DNA of 6,775 nucleotides, from the NCBI GenBank assembly GCA_020025515.1, contig JAHHRZ010000032.1, positions 1 to 6,775 on the forward strand. Direction: 5' to 3'. The stretch comes from Oscillospiraceae bacterium (GTDB lineage: Bacteria > Bacillota > Clostridia > Oscillospirales > Oscillospiraceae). How positions within the stretch are numbered: the first letter of the stretch is position 1; each line of letters starts with the position of its first letter. The position numbers and the translations under genes were made by a program. The notes under the pieces were generated by a model. That model saw only the letters and a program-made list of their open reading frames with translations. It did not search any database and was not told where the DNA came from. This document shows, piece by piece, positions 1 to 5,013 of the stretch.

Positions 1-427
1 AGTTATGCTCCTATTCTTCATTTTGTAATTCCATAAATTTATAAAATCAAGGATGTGATAGGGTAAGTATAGCATATTTTCCGCCTTTTTCAATAAATTT
101 CTTTTTTGGCGCATATTAAAATTCACCGAATAGTTTGAGAAAACAAGCAACCTACAAATGGCTGTATGATACTCATCCAGAGTGCAAACGATGATTTTAG
201 GATTCTTTATCAAAACAGGAAGAGACTCTGGAACTCATGCTTCAATGGCTCGATTTTGGAGGTTGAGATTTTCCAGACTCGTTTTCAAGACACTGAGCTG
301 TTTTTAAAAAGCGTTTGGAATGATTTGCCGATTTATTGAAGTCTTTTGTCAGCCCCTTGATTAGGTTTTGCACCGGATTTTGAATACCGATACTCTACAC
401 CGGCTTCTCCACTTTCCTATATAAAAT
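1..427. other. AT-rich left-edge region without a supportable gene
   Basis: This stretch is clearly richer in A and T than the redox genes to its right. On the minus strand one frame is open from 234 to the left edge (78 codons, first ATG at 114), and another is open from 394 to 242. On the plus strand a 57-residue frame runs from an ATG at 166 to a TGA at 339. None has a Shine-Dalgarno sequence before its start, none resembles a family I know, and they overlap each other on opposite strands. It could be a decayed gene, a dispersed repeat or plain intergenic sequence. The minus-strand frame at the edge could also be the end or start of a real gene that is mostly outside the window. Confidence 0.4.
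66..93 (-). promoter_or_regulatory. Promoter-like pair pointing off the left edge
   Basis: On the minus strand TTGAAA (88-93) is followed after 16 nt by TATACT (66-71), a good housekeeping sigma match. About 55 nt further, a TAGGAG ribosome binding site lies at 8-13, so a leftward gene could start just outside the window. A tiny frame MELQNEE (34-11) lies between them. The pair sits inside a long open frame, so a chance match in AT-rich DNA is possible. Confidence 0.45.
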
Positions 428-460
428 AAAAAAAGGACCGATCAAAAGATCAGTCCTTTT
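428..460 (-). terminator. Intrinsic terminator of tRNA-Leu
   Basis: On the minus strand a 13-bp stem (448-460 with 431-443, one G-U pair, loop of four T) is followed by a run of T residues (434-428). The stem begins at the last base of the encoded CCA end, so the terminator is fused directly to the tRNA 3' end. Confidence 0.9.
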
Positions 461-546
461 GGTGCGCGAGGTGGGAGTCGAACCCACACGCCCTTGCGAG
501 CACTGGCACCTGAAGCCAGCGAGTCTACCAATTCCACCACTCGCGC
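460..546 (-). tRNA. tRNA-Leu, anticodon CAG
   Basis: Read on the minus strand, this folds as a class II tRNA. The 7-bp acceptor stem GCGCGAG/CTCGCGC is at 546-540 and 470-464, with discriminator A at 463 and an encoded CCA at 462-460. The anticodon stem CTGGC/GCCAG encloses the loop TTCAGGT, giving anticodon CAG for the CUG codon. A long variable arm follows, as expected for leucine, then a T-arm with GGTTCGACTCC. It has its own promoter and terminator and so is a single-gene unit. No repeat of its 3' end was found in the window, so there is no sign here of integration into it. Confidence 0.96.
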
Positions 547-589
547 ATCTGATTCACTTGCGCATTCCACATTGTTCAGCGCGAAAATT

Positions 590-618
590 ATATTACCATA
601 TAGTTTTAAATCTGTCAA
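590..618 (-). promoter_or_regulatory. Strong promoter of tRNA-Leu
   Basis: On the minus strand TTGACA (613-618) and TAATAT (590-595) are separated by exactly 17 nt. The -35 box is a perfect consensus match, as expected for a stable RNA gene. Transcription would start about 35-40 nt before the tRNA 5' end at 546. Confidence 0.88.
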
Positions 619-731
619 GCAGTTTTCTAAAATTTCGGTGAACATACCCAGCCAGCAAAGACGGTTCCGATCCCCTGTGCGAAATGTCAGCTAAACCCTT
701 TATTCAGCCCGAAAGCTCTCTTTTCCCGTCA

Positions 732-760
732 TTGACGGTGCAGTCGAAATATGGTATAAA
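732..760 (+). promoter_or_regulatory. Promoter of the scaffold/GGGtGRT operon
   Basis: TTGACG (732-737) and TATAAA (755-760) are spaced by 17 nt, close to the vegetative consensus. The predicted start near 767 gives a 5' leader of about 170 nt before the first gene at 941. No other convincing promoter lies nearer to the gene. Confidence 0.8.
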
Positions 761-766
761 AAAAGT

Positions 767-940
767 AAGTCAATAATATGGGAATGAGGTTCCCCCGCGG
801 TTTGCCGGAAACGCTTTGTAAAGCTGATGACTTCTGCAGATACTGCGGGGGAAATCGGCTTTTTCTGCAATGGCCGATGAATCTTTAAACTCATGGTGTT
901 GTCTTTATCACGCTTTTTAAGATAATGAGGAGGAAACGGT
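767..940 (+). promoter_or_regulatory. Structured 5' leader of the operon, function unknown
   Basis: The leader contains a perfect 9-bp pairing, TTCCCCCGC (790-798) with GCGGGGGAA (845-853). It encloses a 46-nt apical part that can form small hairpins such as GTTT/AAAC and GCTT/AAGC. Immediately after it lies a second hairpin, ATCGGC (854-859) with GCCGAT (873-878). The first gene's ribosome binding site AGGAGG is at 928-933, outside both helices. I cannot match it to a riboswitch class I know: its conserved cores for TPP, FMN, SAM, M-box, cyclic di-GMP, fluoride and THF are not evident. A cis-regulatory RNA or merely a stable leader are both possible. Confidence 0.4.
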
Positions 941-1633
941 ATGATCTATTCCACCGAAGTGACCCATATGTGCCCCATCGCACAGGGCCCCAAACATGGT
1001 CCTGCACCTATCCCTGAGGAGGGCAAGTGGGTCCAGGTCAAGGAGATCAAGGACATCAGCGGCCTGACGCACGGTGTTGGCTGGTGTGCCCCCCAGCAGG
1101 GCGCCTGCAAGCTGACCCTGAATGTTAAGAACGGCATCATTGAAGAGGCTCTGGTCGAGACCCTGGGCTGCTCCGGCATGACCCACTCCGCTGCCATGGC
1201 CGCCGAGATTCTGCCCGGCAAAACCCTGCTGGAGGCCTTCAACACCGACCTGGTCTGTGACGCCATCAACACCGCCATGCGCGAACTGTTCCTGCAGATT
1301 GCCTATGGACGCACCCAGACTGCATTCTCCGAGGGCGGCCTGCCCATCGGCGCCAGTCTGGAGGACCTGGGCAAGGGGATGCGCAGCCAGGTGGGCACCA
1401 TGTTTGGCACCAAGGCCAAGGGTCCCCGCTATCTGGAGATGGCCGAGGGGTATGTCACCCGTGTGGCCCTCAATGCCGACAACGAGATCATCGGTTATGA
1501 GTTCCTGAATCTGGGCAAGCTGACCGACGCGCTGAAGAAGGGCACCGATGCCAACGAGGCGGTCAAGGCAGCTACCGGCCACTATGGTCAGTTTGAGAAC
1601 GCGGTCAAGTACATTGACCCCCGTGAGGAATAA
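941..1633 (+). CDS. NifU/IscU-like iron-sulfur cluster assembly scaffold protein
   Basis: A 230-residue protein recognised as the NifU/IscU-like scaffold that sits beside GGGtGRT genes in anaerobic Firmicutes. Scaffolds of this type hold a nascent iron-sulfur cluster on cysteines before transfer to client proteins in the cytoplasm. Cysteines are visible at 11 (HMCPIAQGP), 49 and 56 (WCAPQQGAC), 77 (GCSGMTHSAA) and 106. The 49-56 and 77 segments align by eye with the CP-C-GD and FGCGSAIASS motifs of IscU; the third IscU cysteine has no obvious equivalent except perhaps C106. The start is set by AGGAGG at 928-933, 7 nt before the ATG. It is the first gene of a three-gene operon, 14 nt before the next. 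Codons are strongly C/G-ending. Family assignment is firm; the client proteins are unknown. Confidence 0.88.
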   Translation: MIYSTEVTHMCPIAQGPKHGPAPIPEEGKWVQVKEIKDISGLTHGVGWCAPQQGACKLTLNVKNGIIEEALVETLGCSGMTHSAAMAAEILPGKTLLEAFNTDLVCDAINTAMRELFLQIAYGRTQTAFSEGGLPIGASLEDLGKGMRSQVGTMFGTKAKGPRYLEMAEGYVTRVALNADNEIIGYEFLNLGKLTDALKKGTDANEAVKAATGHYGQFENAVKYIDPREE

Positions 1634-1647
1634 GGGAGGCGAACAGG

Positions 1648-2652
1648 ATGGAATTGTTTGAAAGCTACGAGCGCCGCATTGACAAGATCAACGGCGTGCT
1701 GAAGGAGTATGGCTTGGAGAGCGTCGAGGCCTGCCGCACCCTGTGCCAGGAGTACGGCTTCGACCCCTATGTGACCGTGCACGAGATCCAGCCGATCGCC
1801 TTTGAGAATGCCTGCTGGGCCTACACCGTGGGCGCCGCCATTGCCATCAAGAAGGGCTGCAAGACAGCCGCTGAGGCCGCTGAGGCCATTGGCATCGGCC
1901 TTCAGTCCTTCTGCATCCCCGGCTCTGTCGCCGATGACCGCAAGGTTGGTCTGGGCCACGGCAACCTGGGTGCCATGCTGCTGCGCGAGGAGACTGAGTG
2001 CTTTGCGTTCCTGGCCGGTCATGAGTCCTTCGCTGCCGCAGAGGGCGCCATCGGTATCGTCCGCAACGCCAACAAGGCCCGCAAGAAGCCCCTGCGCGTT
2101 ATTCTGAACGGTCTGGGCAAGGATGCAGCTCAGATCATCTCCCGCATCAACGGTTTCACTTACGTCCAGACCCAGTTCGACTACGCGGCCGGCGAGGTCC
2201 ATGTAGTCCGTGAGATCCCCTACAGCACTGGTGAGCGCGCCGCCGTCCGCTGTTTCGGCTGCAACGACGTCCGTGAGGGTGTGGCCGTCATGCATATGGA
2301 GCACGTGGACGTGTCCATCACCGGCAACTCCACCAACCCTACCCGCTTCCAGCACCCCGTTGCCGGTACCTATAAAAAGGAATGTATCGAGCAGGGCAAG
2401 AAGTACTTCTCCGTGGCCTCCGGCGGCGGCACTGGCCGTACCCTTCACCCTGACAACATGGCTGCCGGCCCCGCCTCCTACGGCATGACCGACACCATGG
2501 GCCGTATGCACTCCGATGCCCAGTTCGCCGGCTCCTCCTCCGTGCCCGCTCACGTCGAGATGATGGGCTTCCTGGGCATGGGCAATAACCCCATGGTCGG
2601 TGCCACCGTTGCCGTGGCTGTGGCCGTGGAGCAGGCCATGAAGCAGAAGTAA
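1648..2652 (+). CDS. GGGtGRT protein
   Basis: A 334-residue protein that carries the signature that names its family, GGGTGRT, at residues 259-265, followed by LHPDNMAAGPASYG. The family is defined by conservation and has no established biochemical role that I can state. No signal peptide or strong membrane segment is evident, so it is probably cytoplasmic. The C-terminal tail is rich in small residues and valine (MVGATVAVAVAVEQAMKQK). The Gly-rich motif could suggest phosphate or nucleotide binding, but that is inference. GGGAGG at 1634-1639 lies 8 nt before the ATG, supporting the start. It is translated right after the NifU-like scaffold, and this pairing recurs in related genomes, so a role tied to iron-sulfur cluster handling or its sensing is likely. 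Confidence 0.9.
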   Translation: MELFESYERRIDKINGVLKEYGLESVEACRTLCQEYGFDPYVTVHEIQPIAFENACWAYTVGAAIAIKKGCKTAAEAAEAIGIGLQSFCIPGSVADDRKVGLGHGNLGAMLLREETECFAFLAGHESFAAAEGAIGIVRNANKARKKPLRVILNGLGKDAAQIISRINGFTYVQTQFDYAAGEVHVVREIPYSTGERAAVRCFGCNDVREGVAVMHMEHVDVSITGNSTNPTRFQHPVAGTYKKECIEQGKKYFSVASGGGTGRTLHPDNMAAGPASYGMTDTMGRMHSDAQFAGSSSVPAHVEMMGFLGMGNNPMVGATVAVAVAVEQAMKQK

Positions 2653-2678
2653 GCTGCGCATCGAAGCAAGGTCCGTCC

Positions 2679-3158
2679 ATGAGCAAACATTCCGATCAGG
2701 CTGTCTCCCTTTTTCGGGAGGGCTATAATTGTTCGCAGTCTGTGCTGGGTGCTTTCTGCGATGAAACCGGTCTCAGCTTTGAGCTCTCCATGAAGCTGGC
2801 CTCCTCGTTTGGCGGTGGAATGGGGCGGCTGCGTGAAGTCTGCGGCGCGGTCAGCGGTATGTTCCTGGTGATTGGGGCGAAATACGGCTACACCTCCCCA
2901 AAGGATGCAGCGGATAAGGCTGCGCATTATCAGCTGGTGCAGTCTCTGGCCAAAGAATTTGAGTCGGAAAACGGCTCAATCATCTGTCGGGAACTGTTGG
3001 GTCTGCCCGCCCAGCAGGCAGACGATCCGACCCCAGCGGCACGGACGGAAGATTACTACCGTAAGCGCCCGTGCGCGCAGATGGTTGCGTGTGCCGCCGA
3101 GATCCTGGACCGATATCTTGAGATGCAGGAGGGCCGCCAAAGCACTCCCTTGCGCTAG
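2679..3158 (+). CDS. C_GCAxxG_C_C family protein
   Basis: A 159-residue protein of the family named after its cysteine pattern and thought to be redox active or metal binding; its actual reaction is not known. The pattern is visible as C18 (GYNCSQSV), C55 in CGAVSG (residues 55-60), C103 (CRELLG) and C132 (RPCAQMV). A conserved FGGGMGR lies at 44-50. Length is ordinary for the family and there is no signal peptide. It lies 26 nt after the GGGtGRT gene, with only a weak ribosome binding site (AAGG, 7 nt before the ATG). It is probably part of the same transcript but translated less strongly. The terminators at 3174 and 3311 follow. The C-terminal tail after about residue 150 is arginine- and serine-rich and not conserved to my eye. 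Confidence 0.85.
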   Translation: MSKHSDQAVSLFREGYNCSQSVLGAFCDETGLSFELSMKLASSFGGGMGRLREVCGAVSGMFLVIGAKYGYTSPKDAADKAAHYQLVQSLAKEFESENGSIICRELLGLPAQQADDPTPAARTEDYYRKRPCAQMVACAAEILDRYLEMQEGRQSTPLR

Positions 3159-3173
3159 CAAGCCCCAATAGAC

Positions 3174-3250
3174 AAAGTCCCCGAACCGATTCTGAAATGG
3201 TCTGTCAACCGGTGTTGACGACCTGATTCGAAGCCGTTTGGGGACTTTTT
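3174..3250 (+). terminator. Terminator of the three-gene operon with a structured head
   Basis: A 13-bp basal stem (3174-3186 with 3236-3248, one G-U pair) ends in a T-run at 3246-3250. Instead of a short loop it carries about 49 nt, including a further hairpin GTCAAC-CGGT-GTTGAC (3204-3219) flanked by GGTC/GACC. This is a plausible intrinsic terminator with an unusually elaborate head. Confidence 0.75.
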
Positions 3251-3310
3251 ATATGCGTCTTTCTGCCCTTCCGAGCATGGTGGGATATGGTCGCTGACGA
3301 ACGAAACGCA

Positions 3311-3348
3311 CAGCGGGTGAGGCCTTAAAGCCTCACCCGCTGATTTTT
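3311..3348. terminator. Hairpin between convergent transcripts
   Basis: A perfect 13-bp stem (3311-3323 with 3330-3342) with a 6-nt loop is followed on the plus strand by ATTTTT (3343-3348). It can act as a second, back-up terminator for the rightward operon. On the minus strand it lies directly after the stop codon of the Crp/Fnr gene, but the T-run in that direction is weak, so its use there is less certain. Confidence 0.75.
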
Positions 3349-4012
3349 AGGGTCTGATTAGCCGGAAGAAATTCTTTTCGCAGAAAAGCGTTCCTTCTTT
3401 GCGGAGCTTACTGATTTCCACAGACAGCCCGCTGCGGTCCACGCCCAGGTAGTCGGCCAGAGCCTGACGGTCATAGGGAATGGTAAACGCCTCTTTGCCC
3501 TGGAGCTTTGCCTGCCCCATGAGAAAAGCTATGAGCTTTTCCCTGGTAGTTCGCTTGGAGATAATCTCCAATTTCTGATTGAATGCCAAATTTTTGCTTG
3601 CCACCAGGCGCAGCAGATTATAGATCATCCTGCTGTGAAAGGCGCAGGCATTGGTGCAGCTGACGGTGATCCTCTGACAGTCAATCAGCAGATACCGGCA
3701 GGTTTCTTCCGCAACCACACTGACCGGCAAAGTCTTGACGCCTGCGCAGGCAAAGCTTTCGCCAAACATCTCACCCGCCTCCATGTGGGCCACAATACTC
3801 CGATTTCCATCGTAGTCCTCCCGGATCACCCGGACAGCACCCGAAAGAACGATCCCTACAAAAACGGCCGGATCGCCCTCATAAAAGATGATCTGGCCTT
3901 TTTCAGCGCAGTACTCCTTTGCGCTTAAACACGCAAGCATCGCCTCCATGTCGGACTCATCCATATGGTCAAACAGCGGACAGCGCTTTAAAATCTCGAA
4001 ATTATGCTTCAC
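3347..4012 (-). CDS. Crp/Fnr family transcriptional regulator
   Basis: A 221-residue regulator with an N-terminal cyclic-nucleotide-binding-type beta-roll (about residues 11-125, with EGDPAVFVGIVLSGAVRV and AGEMFGES) and a C-terminal winged helix-turn-helix (about 155-221). The turn and recognition helix lie around RQALADYLGVDRSGLSVEISKLRKEG. The start chosen is GTG at 4012, because AGGAG (4026-4022) lies 9 nt before it; longer in-frame starts would overlap the promoter and the divergent gene. It has nine cysteines (11, 28, 35, 89, 105, 112, 119, 123, 211), but not the N-terminal cysteine cluster of classical FNR. A redox, heme or nitrosative signal is therefore conceivable and unproven. It is divergent from a ferredoxin-like gene, an arrangement known for HcpR-type regulators; calling it HcpR would go beyond the evidence. 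Confidence 0.88.
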   Translation of the reverse strand: MKHNFEILKRCPLFDHMDESDMEAMLACLSAKEYCAEKGQIIFYEGDPAVFVGIVLSGAVRVIREDYDGNRSIVAHMEAGEMFGESFACAGVKTLPVSVVAEETCRYLLIDCQRITVSCTNACAFHSRMIYNLLRLVASKNLAFNQKLEIISKRTTREKLIAFLMGQAKLQGKEAFTIPYDRQALADYLGVDRSGLSVEISKLRKEGTLFCEKNFFRLIRP

Positions 4013-4025
4013 GATCCCATACTCC

Positions 4026-4041
4026 TGTTGAAAATTCAACA
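4026..4041. promoter_or_regulatory. Candidate Crp/Fnr-type operator, perfect palindrome
   Basis: TGTTGAAAATTCAACA is a perfect inverted repeat of 7 bp arms around AA. The TTGA...TCAA arms recall FNR/HcpR-type half-sites, but the arms are 2 nt closer than in the TTGAT-N4-ATCAA consensus. It lies in the untranslated leader of the regulator, just upstream of its start codon, and before the divergent gene's promoter region. It could mediate autorepression and activation of the divergent gene. Confidence 0.5.
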
Positions 4042-4055
4042 TACTTTTGACGCTC

Positions 4056-4084
4056 AGTATAGTATGCTTTTCCTGCAAAGTCAA
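4056..4084 (-). promoter_or_regulatory. Promoter of the Crp/Fnr gene
   Basis: On the minus strand TTGACT (4079-4084) and TATACT (4056-4061) are 17 nt apart, a strong match. The -35 box overlaps the ribosome binding site of the divergent ferredoxin-like gene. The start would fall near 4049, so the palindrome at 4026-4041 lies about 8-23 nt into the transcript, a position suited to a repressor roadblock. Confidence 0.75.
4063..4068 (+). promoter_or_regulatory. Possible -10 box of the ferredoxin-like gene
   Basis: TATGCT has no recognisable -35 box at a 16-18 nt distance; TATAGT at 4058-4063 is an alternative. If transcription starts 7 nt downstream, at 4075, the centre of the palindrome at 4033.5 is at -41.5, the classical class II activator position for Crp/Fnr proteins. 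The placement is suggestive but rests on an assumed start site. Confidence 0.3.
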
Positions 4085-4096
4085 GGAGGAGATCAT

Positions 4097-4816
4097 ATGA
4101 TTCGAAAAATCATCACCATAGAGGAAGAAAAATGCGACGGCTGCGGGCTCTGCGCTGCTGCCTGTCACGAAGGTGCCATCGGCATCATCGCAGGGAAGGC
4201 AAAGCTTCTCCGGGAGGACTACTGCGACGGTTTGGGTGACTGTCTGCCCTCCTGTCCCAGAGGCGCCATTTCCTTTGAGGAACGGGAGGCCCCAGCCTAT
4301 AATGAGGCGGCCGTTCTTGCCGCGAAGGCATTGGCTGAGCAGATCAAGTCCACGGCGGCACCCGGACAGTGTCCCTCTGGCGGCTGTCCCGGTACGTTAA
4401 GCCGAACGATTCCGCACACCGACAAGTCCGTATCGGGCCAGAGCGTTCCAGGCAGACTCCAGAACTTCCCGGTTCAGATCAAGCTGGTTCCTACCTTCGG
4501 CCCGTTTTTTGAAGATGCGGAGCTGTTGATTGCTGCCGACTGCACCTCCTACGCTTACGGTGATTTCCATAACCGGTTCATCAAGGGAAAAACCACAATC
4601 ATCGGCTGCCCCAAGCTGGACGAGGGGGATTACGCAGACAAGCTGACCGAAATTCTGAAGCAGAACAATATCCGTTCCGTGACCCTTGTGCGGATGCAGG
4701 TTCCCTGCTGCGGCGGACTTGCCAGAGCCCTGCAAACGGCGATGGAGCGAAGTGGAAAATCAATTCCCATGGAAACTTATATTATTACCCCTGATGGGAC
4801 TATGTTAGGCGCATAA
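4097..4816 (+). CDS. Ferredoxin-like 4Fe-4S dicluster-type protein
   Basis: A 239-residue protein with an N-terminal ferredoxin fold and a longer C-terminal domain. The first motif is CxxCxxCxxxC at residues 13, 16, 19 and 23. The second is C43-x5-C49-x3-CP (53), where the middle cysteine of the usual CxxCxxC is replaced by Leu46, so one cluster may be a [3Fe-4S] or labile cluster. Further cysteines occur in CPSGGCPG (92, 97), C149, C171 and a CCG motif at 204-206. It probably transfers electrons in the cytoplasm or senses redox state; the partner is unknown. The start at 4097 is fixed by AAGGAGG 7 nt upstream; an upstream in-frame ATG at 4004 would lie inside the divergent regulator gene. 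It is divergent from the Crp/Fnr gene and probably controlled by it. Confidence 0.85.
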   Translation: MIRKIITIEEEKCDGCGLCAAACHEGAIGIIAGKAKLLREDYCDGLGDCLPSCPRGAISFEEREAPAYNEAAVLAAKALAEQIKSTAAPGQCPSGGCPGTLSRTIPHTDKSVSGQSVPGRLQNFPVQIKLVPTFGPFFEDAELLIAADCTSYAYGDFHNRFIKGKTTIIGCPKLDEGDYADKLTEILKQNNIRSVTLVRMQVPCCGGLARALQTAMERSGKSIPMETYIITPDGTMLGA

Positions 4817-4868
4817 GTTCGCTTAGCGGCCCCTGGATTGCGTCCTCATTTAGCTGTACAGTTTGCCC

Positions 4869-4941
4869 AGACATGGTTTGTGTCTCCGTTCCGAATGGTG
4901 TCTCGCAGCTTCATTCTACTAAAGATCTGCAAACCATGTCT
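4869..4941 (+). repeat. Perfect 12-bp inverted repeat with a 49-nt loop
   Basis: AGACATGGTTTG (4869-4880) is the exact reverse complement of CAAACCATGTCT (4930-4941). The right arm is followed by a T-rich CTTTGTGTTTG, so it might help terminate the ferredoxin-like transcript. The loop has no clear coding content. A remnant of a small mobile sequence is also possible, but no target duplication is visible. Confidence 0.5.
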
Positions 4942-4974
4942 CTTTGTGTTTGCGCAATTTCTTGTACTCTATCA

Positions 4975-5006
4975 AATCCCGGCACCAAAAATCTGGTGCC
5001 GGGATT
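4975..5006. terminator. Hairpin between the convergent ferredoxin-like and CorC-type genes
   Basis: A perfect 13-bp GC-rich stem, AATCCCGGCACCA (4975-4987) with its complement at 4994-5006, has a 6-nt loop. T-runs on either side are short and interrupted, so it is a weak intrinsic terminator in each direction, placed where a shared bidirectional terminator would be expected. It begins 7 nt after the CorC-type stop codon on the minus strand. Confidence 0.65.
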
Positions 5007-5013
5007 GCTTGCT

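Noticed and set aside
460..546. tRNA-Leu as an integration site for a mobile element
   Set aside because: No second copy of the tRNA 3' end and no integrase are visible in the window.
442..694. Short open frames over the tRNA-Leu region
   Set aside because: They are translations of the tRNA and its flanks and have no binding sites.
917..1582. Long minus-strand open frame (221 codons) opposite the scaffold gene
   Set aside because: It is antisense to a clearly recognised gene with high GC, which produces long shadow frames; it has no binding site or family resemblance.
1588..2661. Long minus-strand open frame (357 codons) opposite the GGGtGRT gene
   Set aside because: It is a shadow of a GC-rich gene, with His/Gly/Ala-rich low-information translation, and the plus-strand protein carries the family motif.
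4004..4096. Upstream in-frame ATG that would lengthen the ferredoxin-like protein by 31 residues
   Set aside because: The extension overlaps the divergent regulator's start and promoter, has no binding site, and the ATG at 4097 has an ideal AAGGAGG.
4013..4168. Longer N terminus for the Crp/Fnr regulator
   Set aside because: It would translate through the regulator's own promoter and into the divergent gene; the GTG at 4012 has AGGAG at 9 nt.
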